Positions 1-9,064 of a stretch of 64,000 nt of DNA are shown here, piece after piece. This stretch comes from Muribaculaceae bacterium (lineage in GTDB: Bacteria; Bacteroidota; Bacteroidia; Bacteroidales; Muribaculaceae). The notes beneath the pieces were generated by a model, which had not been told where the DNA came from, searched no databases, and worked only from the letters and a program-made list of their open reading frames with translations. The stretch lies in the NCBI GenBank assembly GCA_029068655.1, contig JAIECF010000112.1, positions 1 to 64,000 on the forward strand. Direction: 5' to 3'. The number at the start of each line of letters is the position of its first letter. Within the stretch, counting starts at the first letter, position 1. The position numbers and the translations under genes were made by a program.

Positions 1-117
1 CTTCGGTCTTATATCCCGATTCTTTAGCATATTTAAGCTTGTGCAAGCCGTCATGTTCTATATAAAGTTTTAAGACTGTATGCCCCAGGACTGTCTGCTC
101 GTCTCGAAGCAGGCATA
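1..117 (-). other. open frame at left edge, probably not a gene
   Basis: On the minus strand one frame stays open from about position 117 to the window edge and reads like ordinary protein (for example LYIEHDGLHK). It has no ATG, GTG or TTG start, and it begins just after the terminator of the acyl-CoA ligase gene. It may be a decayed gene end or chance. I see no family in it. Confidence 0.15.
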
Positions 118-146
118 AAAAAGCAGCCTCCGAATTCGGAGGCTGT
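118..146 (-). terminator. Rho-independent terminator after the acyl-CoA ligase
   Basis: A perfect 9-base inverted repeat, GCCTCCGAA/TTCGGAGGC (127-144), is followed on the minus strand by a run of T. It lies about 20 bases past the stop codon of the minus-strand ligase gene. Confidence 0.85.
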
Positions 147-165
147 CTATGCAATAATTCTTGGA

Positions 166-1875
166 TCAAGGCTGGTAGAGGAAGCGCTTGATACTTCTTT
201 TCGGTGTCTTTTCGAATTCCTTATCGAATATTCGGATCTCAGAGATCTTTGAGTAGCTCGGAAGCATCGGATTTAGCTTCTTGAGGTCCTCTTCCATCAC
301 GACGTCGACATCTTTTCCGTCTTTCCTTATGGAATCGAAATCAGGGAATACGAGAGCTACAAGTTTACCATGATCATCTATGACGACCGATTCCACTACG
401 TAGGGGAGATTGTTGAGCTTCTGTTCTATCTCTTCTGGATATATATTCTGTCCGGAAGGTCCGAGGATCATTGTCTTTGAGCGTCCCATTATTCGTATAT
501 TTCCGTCTCGGTCGCAGGTCACGAGATCGCCTGTGTTCATCCATCCGTCAGGTAGCATCACTTCCCTTGTGGCTTCGTCATTCTTATAATATCCTTTCAT
601 CACGTTGTCGCCTCGTACCCACAGATTGCCGGGAACAGTCTCTGGATCGGGGGAGTCGATGCGAGCTTCCATTCGCTCCACGATCTTTCCTACGGTGCCG
701 GGTTTTTCCTTGTCGGGTGTCTCATATGTGATAAGTGGTCCGCATTCTGTCATGCCATAGCCGACTGTCACGGGGAATTTTATTTTCATAAGGAATTCGT
801 TGACCTCCGCATTGAGTGCCGCGCCTCCGATGATGACCTGCTTCACCTGCCCTCCCATCGCCTCGATGAGCTGTCTGCGTATCTTACCGTATATGAGGTT
901 GTTGATGAAAGGAATCTTAAGCAGAAACTTTATCTTTGGCTGGTTGATTACAGGGAATACCTTGGTCTTGACAATCTTCTCTAGTACAAGAGGAACGGTG
1001 ATGATGAGTTTTGGCTGCACTTCGGCGAAAGCTGCGAGCAGAATGGCAGGAGAGGGTGTTCGTCCGAGGAAGGTGCAGTGGCATCCTTTTGCGAACGGAT
1101 GAAGCATCTCTATGACCATGCCGTAGAGGTGGGCGAGCGGAAGCATATTGAGGATGCCGTCTCCAGGACGCAGGAATGTCAGGAATTCCATGCAGAACTT
1201 TATGTTGCTCCATATGGATCGGTAGGGAAGCATGACTCCCTTGCTCATACCTGTAGATCCGGAAGTATAGTTGATGACAGCGAGATCTTCGGGATGATCC
1301 TTATGCCAGTGGATGTCTTTAGTAGAGAATCCATGGGGATATTTGTCATTGAAAAACTTATCGATGTTATCATGAGCCGTTGTCAGGCTCTCCGAACGAG
1401 AGAATGGCATGCCGAACTCACTTATATAGATCACACCTTCCAGAACCGGAAAGTCAAGGTCATCAAGTTGTTTCCATATAGCCTCGTCGGCGAAAAGGAT
1501 CTTAGCGTCGGAATGATTCACGAGATGATGGATTGTCTCCGGTTTGAATTCATGAAGGATCGGAACTGCCACGGCTCCATATGAAAGGCATGCGATGAAT
1601 GCCGTAGCCCACTTAGCTGAGTTTTTCCCGCAGATGGCTATTTTGTCGCCCTTTCTGACACCTGCAGCATCAAAAAGAATATGCAGCTTGGCTATCATCT
1701 CCGCAACGTTGGCGAAGGTATAGGTACTTCCTTTATAGTCGGAAAGTGAAGGTCGCTCCCAGTTGCGGCAGACTGAAGCTTCAAGAATGGCATTTAGCGA
1801 GTCCGGAATATTTTTGAAATACTGGTCTTTGTCCGTGATTTCAACGGTGAAAGCCGCCTGTCTGTCTTTTTTCAT
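166..1875 (-). CDS. AMP-forming acyl-CoA synthetase (long-chain fatty acid-CoA ligase type)
   Basis: This 569-residue protein belongs to the ANL adenylating superfamily. It would activate a carboxylic acid with ATP and load it on CoA in the cytoplasm. The P-loop-like motif YTSGSTGMSKGVM lies near residue 203, followed by GYGMTECGP (the A5 motif) and GDLVTCDRDG with the hinge region before the C-terminal lid. The end, KTPKRSIKRFLYQP, carries the expected lysine-rich A10-like segment. Length and motif order suit a fatty acyl-CoA ligase, but I cannot fix the chain length of the substrate. The gene stands alone: it has its own terminator, and the tsf terminator separates it from the ribosomal block upstream. 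Confidence 0.9.
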   Translation of the reverse strand: MKKDRQAAFTVEITDKDQYFKNIPDSLNAILEASVCRNWERPSLSDYKGSTYTFANVAEMIAKLHILFDAAGVRKGDKIAICGKNSAKWATAFIACLSYGAVAVPILHEFKPETIHHLVNHSDAKILFADEAIWKQLDDLDFPVLEGVIYISEFGMPFSRSESLTTAHDNIDKFFNDKYPHGFSTKDIHWHKDHPEDLAVINYTSGSTGMSKGVMLPYRSIWSNIKFCMEFLTFLRPGDGILNMLPLAHLYGMVIEMLHPFAKGCHCTFLGRTPSPAILLAAFAEVQPKLIITVPLVLEKIVKTKVFPVINQPKIKFLLKIPFINNLIYGKIRRQLIEAMGGQVKQVIIGGAALNAEVNEFLMKIKFPVTVGYGMTECGPLITYETPDKEKPGTVGKIVERMEARIDSPDPETVPGNLWVRGDNVMKGYYKNDEATREVMLPDGWMNTGDLVTCDRDGNIRIMGRSKTMILGPSGQNIYPEEIEQKLNNLPYVVESVVIDDHGKLVALVFPDFDSIRKDGKDVDVVMEEDLKKLNPMLPSYSKISEIRIFDKEFEKTPKRSIKRFLYQP

Positions 1876-1967
1876 AGCTGATAGATTATAGTGGTTATCT
1901 TGTGTATTTATATTCTTATGAAGTGCACATTCACGAAAATTGTGTGCATCCTATTAATAGAACAAAT

Positions 1968-1995
1968 AAAGGGCCCGCTTGTTTGCGGGCCCTTT
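1968..1995 (-). terminator. Terminator after tsf
   Basis: AAAGGGCCCGC (1968-1978) pairs with GCGGGCCCTTT (1985-1995) around a six-base loop, followed by a T-rich tract on the minus strand. It lies 20 bases beyond the tsf stop codon and ends the rplM-rpsI-rpsB-tsf block. Confidence 0.85.
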
Positions 1996-2015
1996 GATAT
2001 TTGGATGATATATAA

Positions 2016-3008
2016 TCAGTCCTGATTGAGATTAACGCGCTTGAAGTCTACAACTACGCAACCCTTCACCTCACCGTTGAGATACTGGCCCACAGTGAGC
2101 TTTGCATCGCGGTGGTATTCCTGCTCCATCAGGCAGGATTCCTTGAAGAACTTGTTGAGACGGCCGTTTGCGATGTTCTGGATCATTGCTTCGGGAAGGT
2201 TTGCAGCCTTTTCAGCACCTACCTTAGCAGCGATCTCAGCTGCTTTGTCAGCCTCTTCGCGTGTGAGCCAGCCTTTGGCGATGTTGCTTTCGACGTGGTC
2301 GGCGCTGTCAACGAGGTTGGGGTTGATGCCAGCCTTACGGATAGCAGCCTCAACGGCTTTCTTCACCTGCTCCTCCTTGGTCTTCTCGATTGCTACGTTG
2401 AGCTCGCTTTCCACTACGTGAGCGTCTACGTGGTCGCGGTCTATTGCAAGAGGATTCATAGCTGCTACCTGCATGCAGATTTCGCGGCCGATAGCATTGT
2501 CGACACCGGCTACGCTGAGGCCAACGATTGTAGCGAGCTTATTGCCGAGGTGCTCGTAGGCAGCCACAGAGGGAGCCTCGATGCACTCGTAAGCTCCGAG
2601 TTCCATCTTTTCACCGGTCTTGCCGATCTCGTCAGTCACGAGCTCAGCCACTGTACGGCCTTCGAGGGGAAGAGCCTTGACCTCGTCGAGGCTTTTTGCA
2701 CCGGCTTCTACAGCTGCGTCGAGGATCTTTTTGGTGAGCGCGCGGAAAGACTCGTTCTTGGCTACGAAGTCAGTCTCACATTTGAGAGCTACGATAGCTG
2801 CGAAGCCTTCCTTTGTTCCGGCGAGAACGCAGCCCTCTGCAGCCTCGCGGTCTTCACGCTTGGCTGCCACGGCCTGTCCTTTCTTGCGGATGATTTCGAT
2901 GGAAGCCTCGATGTCGCCGCCTGTCTCTGCGAGCGCGTTCTTGCAGTCCATCATGCCTGCGCCTGTAAGAGTACGCAGTTTTTTGATATCTTCTATAGAT
3001 ACTGCCAT
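2016..3008 (-). CDS. tsf: Translation elongation factor Ts
   Basis: EF-Ts exchanges GDP for GTP on EF-Tu in the cytoplasm. The N-terminal UBA-like domain (residues 1-55) is plain, with IKKLRTLTGAGMMDCKNAL, and the Tu-contact motif KCETDFVAKNESF follows near residue 75. The 330 residues are longer than the E. coli protein, which is usual in Bacteroidales. The gene starts 42 bases after rpsB, the conserved bacterial order rpsB-tsf, and shares its transcript. Confidence 0.98.
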   Translation of the reverse strand: MAVSIEDIKKLRTLTGAGMMDCKNALAETGGDIEASIEIIRKKGQAVAAKREDREAAEGCVLAGTKEGFAAIVALKCETDFVAKNESFRALTKKILDAAVEAGAKSLDEVKALPLEGRTVAELVTDEIGKTGEKMELGAYECIEAPSVAAYEHLGNKLATIVGLSVAGVDNAIGREICMQVAAMNPLAIDRDHVDAHVVESELNVAIEKTKEEQVKKAVEAAIRKAGINPNLVDSADHVESNIAKGWLTREEADKAAEIAAKVGAEKAANLPEAMIQNIANGRLNKFFKESCLMEQEYHRDAKLTVGQYLNGEVKGCVVVDFKRVNLNQD

Positions 3009-3050
3009 TGTTGGTTGAATGGGTTAGAAGTTTAAATGTTTAGAAGTTTA

Positions 3051-3878
3051 TCACTCTGCGGCAGCTTCTGCCTCGGCAACGGGTGCCTCTGCGGGAGCCT
3101 CTGCAGCGGGAGCGCTGCGACGAACGCGGCGACGCTTTCCGGGATTAGCCTCAGCGCCTTCTTCCTTATCCTCAGCGTCGGCTTTCTCTACGCTACGCTC
3201 CTGAAGGCCTTCAGCCATTGCGGAGCAGAGAGCGTCGAGCACGATCTCGATAGAGCGTGAAGCGTCGTCATTTGCGGGGATCACGTAGTCTACGTTGCTG
3301 GGGTCGGAGTTAGTGTCGACCATGGCGAATACGGGGATACCGAGACGGTTTGCTTCAGCCACTGCGATGTGCTCCTTCATTACGTCTACTACGAAGAGTG
3401 CGCTCGGGAGGCGGCCGAGGTCAGCGATAGAGCCAAGGTTCTTCTCAAGCTTTGCACGCTGGCGCGTGATCTGAAGTTTTTCACGCTTGCTGAGGTTGTC
3501 GAATGTGCCGTCTTTCTCCATCTTGTCGATGGTGGTCATCTTCTTCACAGCCTTGCGGATAGTGGGGAAGTTGGTGAGCATGCCACCGGGCCAGCGTTCG
3601 ATTACGTAAGGCATACCGATTGCGCCTGCCTTCTCGGCGATAGCTTCCTTAGCCTGCTTCTTGGTGGCTACGAAGAGAACTTTCTTTCCGCTCTTGGCGA
3701 TCTGTTTGAGAGCTGCTGCTGCCTCGTCGATCTTGGCGGCTGTCTTATAGAGGTCTATGATGTGGATTCCGTTGCGCTCCATGAAGATATACGGCTCCAT
3801 TGCCGGGTTCCATTTGCGCTTTAGGTGGCCGAAGTGGCATCCTGCTTCCAGGAGTTGTTCGAATGATGGTGTTGCCAT
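3051..3878 (-). CDS. rpsB: 30S ribosomal protein S2
   Basis: S2 is a late-binding small-subunit protein at the head-body junction, needed for S1 to bind. The N-terminus FEQLLEAGCHFGHLKRKWNP is diagnostic, and the family signature ALFVVDVMKEHIAVAEANRL is present near residue 160. At 275 residues it carries an Ala/Glu/Pro-rich acidic tail (APAAEAPAEAPVAEAEAAAE) of about 30 residues beyond the conserved core, typical of Bacteroidota. A structured leader lies upstream and tsf follows. Confidence 0.98.
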   Translation of the reverse strand: MATPSFEQLLEAGCHFGHLKRKWNPAMEPYIFMERNGIHIIDLYKTAAKIDEAAAALKQIAKSGKKVLFVATKKQAKEAIAEKAGAIGMPYVIERWPGGMLTNFPTIRKAVKKMTTIDKMEKDGTFDNLSKREKLQITRQRAKLEKNLGSIADLGRLPSALFVVDVMKEHIAVAEANRLGIPVFAMVDTNSDPSNVDYVIPANDDASRSIEIVLDALCSAMAEGLQERSVEKADAEDKEEGAEANPGKRRRVRRSAPAAEAPAEAPVAEAEAAAE

Positions 3879-3927
3879 TTTCTTAGTCTTGATTTATTGT
3901 TTACTTTCTTTTTATGGATTTAATCCC

Positions 3928-3976
3928 AATCATCCGGTAGGTCTCGGGTCTTAGTGGCCGGACATCCGGATGATTT
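3928..3976 (-). promoter_or_regulatory. Stem-loop leader between rpsI and rpsB
   Basis: AATCATCCGG (3928-3937) and CCGGATGATT (3967-3976) form a perfect 10-bp stem around a 29-base GC-rich loop, 50 bases before the rpsB start. No T-run follows directly, so it is not an obvious terminator. S2 represses its own mRNA in other bacteria, so an autoregulatory leader or a processing site is plausible. That role is inference; the stem is seen. Confidence 0.5.
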
Positions 3977-4013
3977 AGATACTAAACTCTATGCTGCAGT
4001 CTGAAAGCGGATA

Positions 4014-4400
4014 TTAACGCTTTGAGAACTGGAAGCGCTTGCGAGCCTTGGGCTGACCGGGTTTCTTACGCTCTACAGCGCGTGGGTCGCGGGTCATGAA
4101 GCCTTCAGCGCGGAGAGCGGCTTTGTCTTCGGGGTTGATCTTGACGAGAGCGCGTGCGATAGCGAGGCGGAGAGCTTCAGCCTGTCCTTTGTAGCCGCCT
4201 CCGTCAAGGTGTGCGTAGATGTCGTATTTCTCTTCGCAGTCGAGAGTCTTGAGAGGCTGCTTTACTACGTACTGAAGGATCGAAGAGGGGAAATATACGT
4301 CGAGTGGACGCTTGTCGATTGTGATCTGACCTGTACCTTCGGTGAGGTAAACGCGGGCAACGGCAGCTTTGCGACGGCCCAGTGCATTGATTTTTTCCAT
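4014..4400 (-). CDS. rpsI: 30S ribosomal protein S9
   Basis: S9 sits in the small-subunit head, and its C-terminal tail reaches the P-site tRNA. The 128 residues begin NALGRRKAAVARVYLTEGTG, include GGGYKGQAEALRLAIARAL, and end in the diagnostic KKPGQPKARKRFQFSKR with its basic tail. It starts 6 bases after the rplM stop, the near-universal rplM-rpsI pair. Confidence 0.98.
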   Translation of the reverse strand: MEKINALGRRKAAVARVYLTEGTGQITIDKRPLDVYFPSSILQYVVKQPLKTLDCEEKYDIYAHLDGGGYKGQAEALRLAIARALVKINPEDKAALRAEGFMTRDPRAVERKKPGQPKARKRFQFSKR

Positions 4401-4406
4401 CTTCGT

Positions 4407-4886
4407 TTATTTCAGTTTGTTGATATCGATTACTTCCGGATTAACTGCCTCGTGGGGGTGCTCGCTACCATTGTAGACATAGAGATTGCGGAGTTGAGCG
4501 GCGCCGAGCTTTGTCTTGGGGAGCATTCCCTTGAGCACCTTGATGTAGAGAGGGTGCTTGCCTGCCTTGATGGTCTTCTTGAACGACTTGTTCATGAGGT
4601 CGCGCGGAGTATAAGCACGCTGGCCGCCGGGGTAGCCTGTATAGCGGAGATATTCGTGCTTGTCCATCTTGAGACCGGTCATGATGACTTTATCGGCATT
4701 GATGATGATGACGTTGTCGCCGCAGTCCATGTTGGGAGTGTAATCAGGCTTGTATTTGCCGCGGAGGATTTTAGCGACTTTGGAGCAGAGGCGTCCAAGC
4801 ACCTGATCGGTGGCGTCGATCACGACCCACTTCTTGTTGATTGTTTCCGGAGTAGCGGAAAGTGTCCTATAACTTAAAGAATCCAC
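4407..4886 (-). CDS. rplM: 50S ribosomal protein L13
   Basis: L13 is an early assembly protein of the large subunit. WVVIDATDQVLGRLCSKVA near the N-terminus and GDNVIIINADKV are conserved, and ending residues HPHEAVNPEVIDINKLK match the Bacteroidota form. The 159 residues include the short N-terminal extension MDSLSYRTLSATPETINKKW seen in this phylum, which supports the chosen start. It is the first gene of the rplM-rpsI-rpsB-tsf block and has a promoter and a leader of about 150 bases. Confidence 0.97.
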   Translation of the reverse strand: MDSLSYRTLSATPETINKKWVVIDATDQVLGRLCSKVAKILRGKYKPDYTPNMDCGDNVIIINADKVIMTGLKMDKHEYLRYTGYPGGQRAYTPRDLMNKSFKKTIKAGKHPLYIKVLKGMLPKTKLGAAQLRNLYVYNGSEHPHEAVNPEVIDINKLK

Positions 4887-5043
4887 TTTTGTTTGTTTTA
4901 TTTGATTTTTAAATTCCTGTTTTTGAACGTCTTCGGCGGTCTAAGCCTCCGCCTCGGAGCGCTCGGTCTCATCACTTCGAAATGGAGGAAGATCGGCCAA
5001 AATCCCTCTTCATCCGAAGCCTGCAATGAGATCTGGATAAAAT
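4887..5043 (-). promoter_or_regulatory. 5' leader of the rplM transcript
   Basis: Between the predicted transcription start (about 5043) and the rplM ATG lies a leader of roughly 155 bases that is GC-rich against AT-rich flanks and can fold locally (GGCGG/CCGCC pairing around 4935-4955). Its frame encodes no convincing protein. L13 leaders that bind their own product are known in other phyla, so autoregulation is plausible but not shown. Confidence 0.45.
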
Positions 5044-5050
5044 CGGCTTG

Positions 5051-5081
5051 CAAAATTAATAATTTTTTCTGACATAGCAAA
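5051..5081 (-). promoter_or_regulatory. Bacteroidota-type promoter of rplM
   Basis: Read on the minus strand, TTTG (5078-5081) is followed after 19 bases by TAATTTTG (5051-5058). This matches the -33/-7 pattern used by the primary sigma factor of Bacteroidota. Confidence 0.75.
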
Positions 5082-5106
5082 ATATTTATTCTTTTTTTCA
5101 CTAAAA

Positions 5107-5136
5107 AGCTCATTCCGACAGCTGTCGGAATGAGCT
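5107..5136 (-). terminator. Terminator after the GH51 gene
   Basis: A perfect 30-base palindrome (arms AGCTCATTCCGACAG and CTGTCGGAATGAGCT) with a T-run on its minus-strand 3' side lies 29 bases beyond the GH51 stop codon and just upstream of the rplM promoter. Confidence 0.9.
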
Positions 5137-5165
5137 TGATGGTAGGTATATGTAGTATAGACGTC

Positions 5166-7160
5166 TTAGAGAGAGTATTCAATCATTGTGAACGAGTAAG
5201 GGGGAACCTGGAGGTCGAATTTGCTTGAAGCCTTCATTGTATTGGTCTTTGGAGTGATAGGCTGGGAATCGTAGTTGTTTTCATCCTCCGGATTGCCTGA
5301 TATCACGGTCTTTATTGCCGTTCCTTTTGGCTTGAACTTGGAAAGATCTACATGTGCAGTCTTAGGATTGCCCGAAGCATTTCCTACTTTTACATATAGT
5401 TTGCGCCCCTTTGTGTCGAGTATCACTGACTGTTCCTGAAGATAACCTTCACCTTCCGATTTGTCGGGATTGTCGATTGTCACGCAGTCTCCGTAGTAAT
5501 AATCACCGGCGGAATTTCCAAACATCTGTTGGATATAGTAGCTGCATGTCGGGTAGACTGTCTCATTGTCGAAATATATTAGATCAGGATTCCAGTTTGT
5601 TGCGTTCTTGCGGGCAAAGAGGGGGGCATATGAAGTCATGTCTACTATGTCGCCATTCCGCTCCACATGTATCAGATAGAGTCCTTCAGCAATTGCATCA
5701 ATAAGTTTCTTGTCTTTTGCCGCATATTCTCCAAGATATACCTTGGTCTTGCCATCGCGGGGATATGAGTCGTATTGGCGCGATTTCATGAAATATTCGC
5801 GTGGTTCATAATAATGTTCGTCAAGAATAGGAATCTCGAGTTCGCGTGCAAGGGCCCATCCGTTTTCATAGTCTGGATTGCCCGGGTGAGAACCGGGGCC
5901 GTCGGTGCCTACAATGATGATTTCAGGATGAGCCTTGGTGATTCTGTCATACATATACTTGAATCTTTCGCTGAATTCGGGAGTAATCTTCTCCTCGTTT
6001 CCTATACCGAGATACTTGAGATTATAGGGTTCCGGATGACCTCCTTCTGCACGTATCCTGCCCCATTTTGTGTTGACGTCGCCGTTCGCCCACTCGATAA
6101 GGTCGAGTGCTTCCTGTGTCCACATCTCCATATCAGCCATGTCGCATGCATCCTGGGCCTGGTCGGGCCACATACCCCAGCCGCCATTGGAGCCCTGGCA
6201 ATTTACGCCTGATGGAAGGATAGGAAGGGGTTCCATCCCGAGGTCTTTGCAAAGCTGGAAATATTCAGGATAACCGAGATCAAACGACTGATGATAACCC
6301 CAGCAGTTTTTCTGTTGTTTGCGGGTTTCTTTTGGCCCTACGGTTTCTTTCCAGCGGTAGGTGTTCCAGAATCCGTCTCCACCGCCGTGCACTATACATC
6401 CGCCCGGGAAACGCATGAATTTAGGATTCAAAGCAGCCAGGCTCTCTACGAGATCCTTGCGCAGCCCATGTCCTTTATAAGTGTCTTCCGGTTTAAGCGA
6501 TACCATATCTATATCCACAGCTCCTTTGTCAAGGAGCAGAATCATCAGGGATGCTTTCTGGCAGGTTTTGGATGGAATGAGAGAACTTTCATATTTCTTC
6601 CATTCATTTGATGAAATGGTCAATTCTGTATCTGCAAGAAGTTCAGGATCTTTCCCCCAGCCCTGGGGCTCTACGAGTGCGACACGCACTTTCATGGGAG
6701 TATTACCAACATTGCGGAGGAATACGGAGAAGTCATATTTTTCTCCTTCTTTCACTGATATTCCATCGAAGCCGTCGTTTTGCAATCCGAAACCACGCCA
6801 TCCGTTATAGTCCTTGAATTCTCGTGTGCGCTCAGCCTCGAGTCGAAGATAATTGGGGTTGTTGGGGTGAATAGGATCTTGTTGCTTTATGATTATGTTT
6901 CCAAGAGAATGTCCTGGCCTTGACATTTTCCAGGCGGTGCCGGGTCCCCAGCCGTCGCGTTCCATCGGACTGAACTCAAATGAACCGTTCTGGATAAGTT
7001 CCGCGCTAAGACCTCCATCGGCTGAAGAACTTATGTCTTCAAAGAAAATGCCGATAAGGTGGTTGCTGATCTGTTTCCCACCTGCCGGAGCTTTTACAGG
7101 AGCAGCTGAAAGCATAAGCGATGCGGCAGCTAAGGTCATGGTGCAAAGTAGTTTTTTCAT
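5166..7160 (-). CDS. Secreted GH51 alpha-L-arabinofuranosidase
   Basis: This 664-residue enzyme should release terminal arabinofuranose from arabinan or arabinoxylan. A signal peptide (MKKLLCTMTLAAASLMLSAA) points to export. HLIGIFFEDISSSADGG opens the GH51 module, and a carbohydrate-binding-like jelly roll (about 70-215) precedes the catalytic barrel. FMRFPGGCIVHG is conserved. The acid/base Glu is in YLGIGNEEK (about residue 388) and the nucleophile Glu in VYLGEYAAKD (about 476). The end PPYSFTMIEYSL forms the C-terminal beta domain. It stands alone between ribosomal genes, with its own terminator and no SusC/SusD partners. Confidence 0.93.
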   Translation of the reverse strand: MKKLLCTMTLAAASLMLSAAPVKAPAGGKQISNHLIGIFFEDISSSADGGLSAELIQNGSFEFSPMERDGWGPGTAWKMSRPGHSLGNIIIKQQDPIHPNNPNYLRLEAERTREFKDYNGWRGFGLQNDGFDGISVKEGEKYDFSVFLRNVGNTPMKVRVALVEPQGWGKDPELLADTELTISSNEWKKYESSLIPSKTCQKASLMILLLDKGAVDIDMVSLKPEDTYKGHGLRKDLVESLAALNPKFMRFPGGCIVHGGGDGFWNTYRWKETVGPKETRKQQKNCWGYHQSFDLGYPEYFQLCKDLGMEPLPILPSGVNCQGSNGGWGMWPDQAQDACDMADMEMWTQEALDLIEWANGDVNTKWGRIRAEGGHPEPYNLKYLGIGNEEKITPEFSERFKYMYDRITKAHPEIIIVGTDGPGSHPGNPDYENGWALARELEIPILDEHYYEPREYFMKSRQYDSYPRDGKTKVYLGEYAAKDKKLIDAIAEGLYLIHVERNGDIVDMTSYAPLFARKNATNWNPDLIYFDNETVYPTCSYYIQQMFGNSAGDYYYGDCVTIDNPDKSEGEGYLQEQSVILDTKGRKLYVKVGNASGNPKTAHVDLSKFKPKGTAIKTVISGNPEDENNYDSQPITPKTNTMKASSKFDLQVPPYSFTMIEYSL

Positions 7161-7196
7161 GATATATTGATTATTAGAATGATCATTGAAATGATT

Positions 7197-7226
7197 AAGG
7201 GAGATTTCCGAAAGGAAACCTCCCTT
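7197..7226 (-). terminator. Hairpin after rpsA
   Basis: AAGGGAGATTTCC pairs with GGAAACCTCCCTT around a GAAA loop, 27 bases beyond the rpsA stop. The T-tract is weak (TTAATCATTT), so termination may be partial and some reading into the GH51 gene is possible. Confidence 0.6.
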
Positions 7227-7252
7227 TTGCTTTATGAGGTGATCAGATTTGA

Positions 7253-9064
7253 TCAGCCTTTCTTTTCTGCCTTGGCGAGCTGCTCCTTAAGAGCCTGAAG
7301 TGCGCCGAGGTCGCCGAGTGTTGTCTTCTCGATTGCGGGAGCTTCAACACGCTCTTCCTCCTGGCGGCGAGCGTTGCGCTCTGCACGCTCAGCGCGGTTT
7401 GCCTGACGCTCTGCACGCTGTGCGGCGCGGGTTGCGTCTTCAGCTATACGGCTGTGGCTCAGGATGATGCGCTTGCTGTCTTTGTTGAACTCGATCACCT
7501 TGAAGTTGAGCTTCTCGCCGAGTTTAGCCTGGCTGCCATCTTCCTTCACGAGGTGCTTGGGAGTAGCGAAGCCTTCTACGCCGCCGTCAAGAGTGATGAC
7601 TGCGCCCTTATCCATGACTTCAGATACTGTTCCCTCGTGGATGCTGCCGACTGTAAAGCGGCCTTCGAATTCCTCCCATGGGTTGGTTTCGAGCTGCTTG
7701 TGACCGAGGCTGAGACGACGGTTGTCCTTGTCGATTTCGAGCACCTGAACCTCGATTTCGCTGCCGACTGAAGTGAACTCGCTGGGGTGCTTCACCTTCT
7801 TTGTCCAGCTGAGGTCGGAGATGTGGATGAGGCCGTCTACGCCCTCTTCGATCTCAACGAATACGCCGAAGTTGGTAAAGTTGCGTACCTTTGCGGTGTG
7901 GCGGCTTCCGATAGCGTATTTAGTCTCGATGTTCTCCCAGGGATCATTCTTAAGCTGCTTGATACCGAGGCTCATCTTGCGGTCTTCGCGGTCGAGCGTA
8001 AGGATTACTGCTTCGATCTCGTCGCCGACCTTGAGGAAGTCCTGAGCGCTGCGGAGGTGCTGGCTCCAGCTCATCTCGCTTACGTGGATGAGGCCTTCCA
8101 CACCGGGCTGAACCTCTACGAACGCACCGTAATCAGCCATGACAACGACTTTACCCTTGATGTGGTCGCCAACCTTAAGGTTTTCGTCGAGGTTGTCCCA
8201 TGGATGGGGCATGAGCTGCTTGAGGCCGAGGGCGATACGCTTCTTCTCGTCGTCAAAGTCAAGGATAACTACCTTGATGTCCTGGTCAAGCTTAACCACC
8301 TCGTGAGGATCGCTTACGCGGCCCCAGCTGAGGTCTGTGATATGAACGAGGCCGTCAACACCGCCAAGGTCGATAAACACACCATAGTTTGTGATGTTCT
8401 TGACCTTTCCTTCGAGCACCTGTCCTTTCTCGAGCTTGGAGATGATCTCCTTCTTCTGAGCCTCGAGTTCGGCTTCGATGAGTGCCTTGTGGCTGACAAC
8501 AACGTTCTTGTATTCCTGATTGATCTTGACTACCTTGAATTCCATAGTCTTGTCGACGAATACATCGTAGTCGCGGATAGGACGAACGTCGATCTGGCTG
8601 CCGGGGAGGAATGCCTCGATGCCGAATACGTCGACGATCATACCGCCCTTAGTGCGGCTCTTGACGTAGCCCTTGATGATTTCGTCGTTTTCGAGAGCCT
8701 GGTTAACGCGATCCCAGCTGCGGGTCTGGCAGGCTTTCTTGTGGGAGAGACGAAGCTGTCCGTTCTTGTCCTCGAGAGTCTCAATAAATACCTCTACTTC
8801 ATCGCCTTCCTTCAGGTCGGGATTGTAGCGGAATTCGCTCACGGGGATGATGGCGTCGCTCTTCATGCCGATGTCCACGCGTACCTCACGCTTGGAGATG
8901 GACTTCACGGTGCCGGTTACAACTTCGTTGTCTTTTGCTGTCTTGAGAGTCTCGTCGTAGGTCTTTTCTACTTCTTCGCGGCTCTTCGCGCCAGCGGTTG
9001 TGCCTTTTTCGTAGGCATCCCAATCGAAATCTTCGATCGGGGTCTGAACATTAAGTTCGCTCAT
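7253..9064 (-). CDS. rpsA: 30S ribosomal protein S1
   Basis: S1 unfolds and recruits mRNA to the 30S subunit. The 603 residues hold a series of S1 OB-fold repeats, seen as the recurring pattern G-x-V-x(4)-YGAFVE...GLIHVSEMSW (copies near residues 60, 145, 215, 300, 390 and 475). The first two are the most diverged and would form the ribosome-binding part. An Arg/Glu-rich tail (RAAQRAERQANRAERAERNA) precedes the C-terminus ALKEQLAKAEKKG. Bacteroidota depend on S1 for initiation because their leaders mostly lack Shine-Dalgarno sites. Confidence 0.97.
   Translation of the reverse strand: MSELNVQTPIEDFDWDAYEKGTTAGAKSREEVEKTYDETLKTAKDNEVVTGTVKSISKREVRVDIGMKSDAIIPVSEFRYNPDLKEGDEVEVFIETLEDKNGQLRLSHKKACQTRSWDRVNQALENDEIIKGYVKSRTKGGMIVDVFGIEAFLPGSQIDVRPIRDYDVFVDKTMEFKVVKINQEYKNVVVSHKALIEAELEAQKKEIISKLEKGQVLEGKVKNITNYGVFIDLGGVDGLVHITDLSWGRVSDPHEVVKLDQDIKVVILDFDDEKKRIALGLKQLMPHPWDNLDENLKVGDHIKGKVVVMADYGAFVEVQPGVEGLIHVSEMSWSQHLRSAQDFLKVGDEIEAVILTLDREDRKMSLGIKQLKNDPWENIETKYAIGSRHTAKVRNFTNFGVFVEIEEGVDGLIHISDLSWTKKVKHPSEFTSVGSEIEVQVLEIDKDNRRLSLGHKQLETNPWEEFEGRFTVGSIHEGTVSEVMDKGAVITLDGGVEGFATPKHLVKEDGSQAKLGEKLNFKVIEFNKDSKRIILSHSRIAEDATRAAQRAERQANRAERAERNARRQEEERVEAPAIEKTTLGDLGALQALKEQLAKAEKKG

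Noticed and set aside
2112-3035. 307-residue plus-strand frame opposite tsf
   Set aside because: A long antisense shadow frame of a highly expressed gene with strong codon bias, and no domain is recognisable.
4898-5182. 94-residue minus-strand open frame between rplM and GH51
   Set aside because: It overlaps a clear terminator palindrome and the rplM promoter and leader, and its sequence shows no coherent domain.
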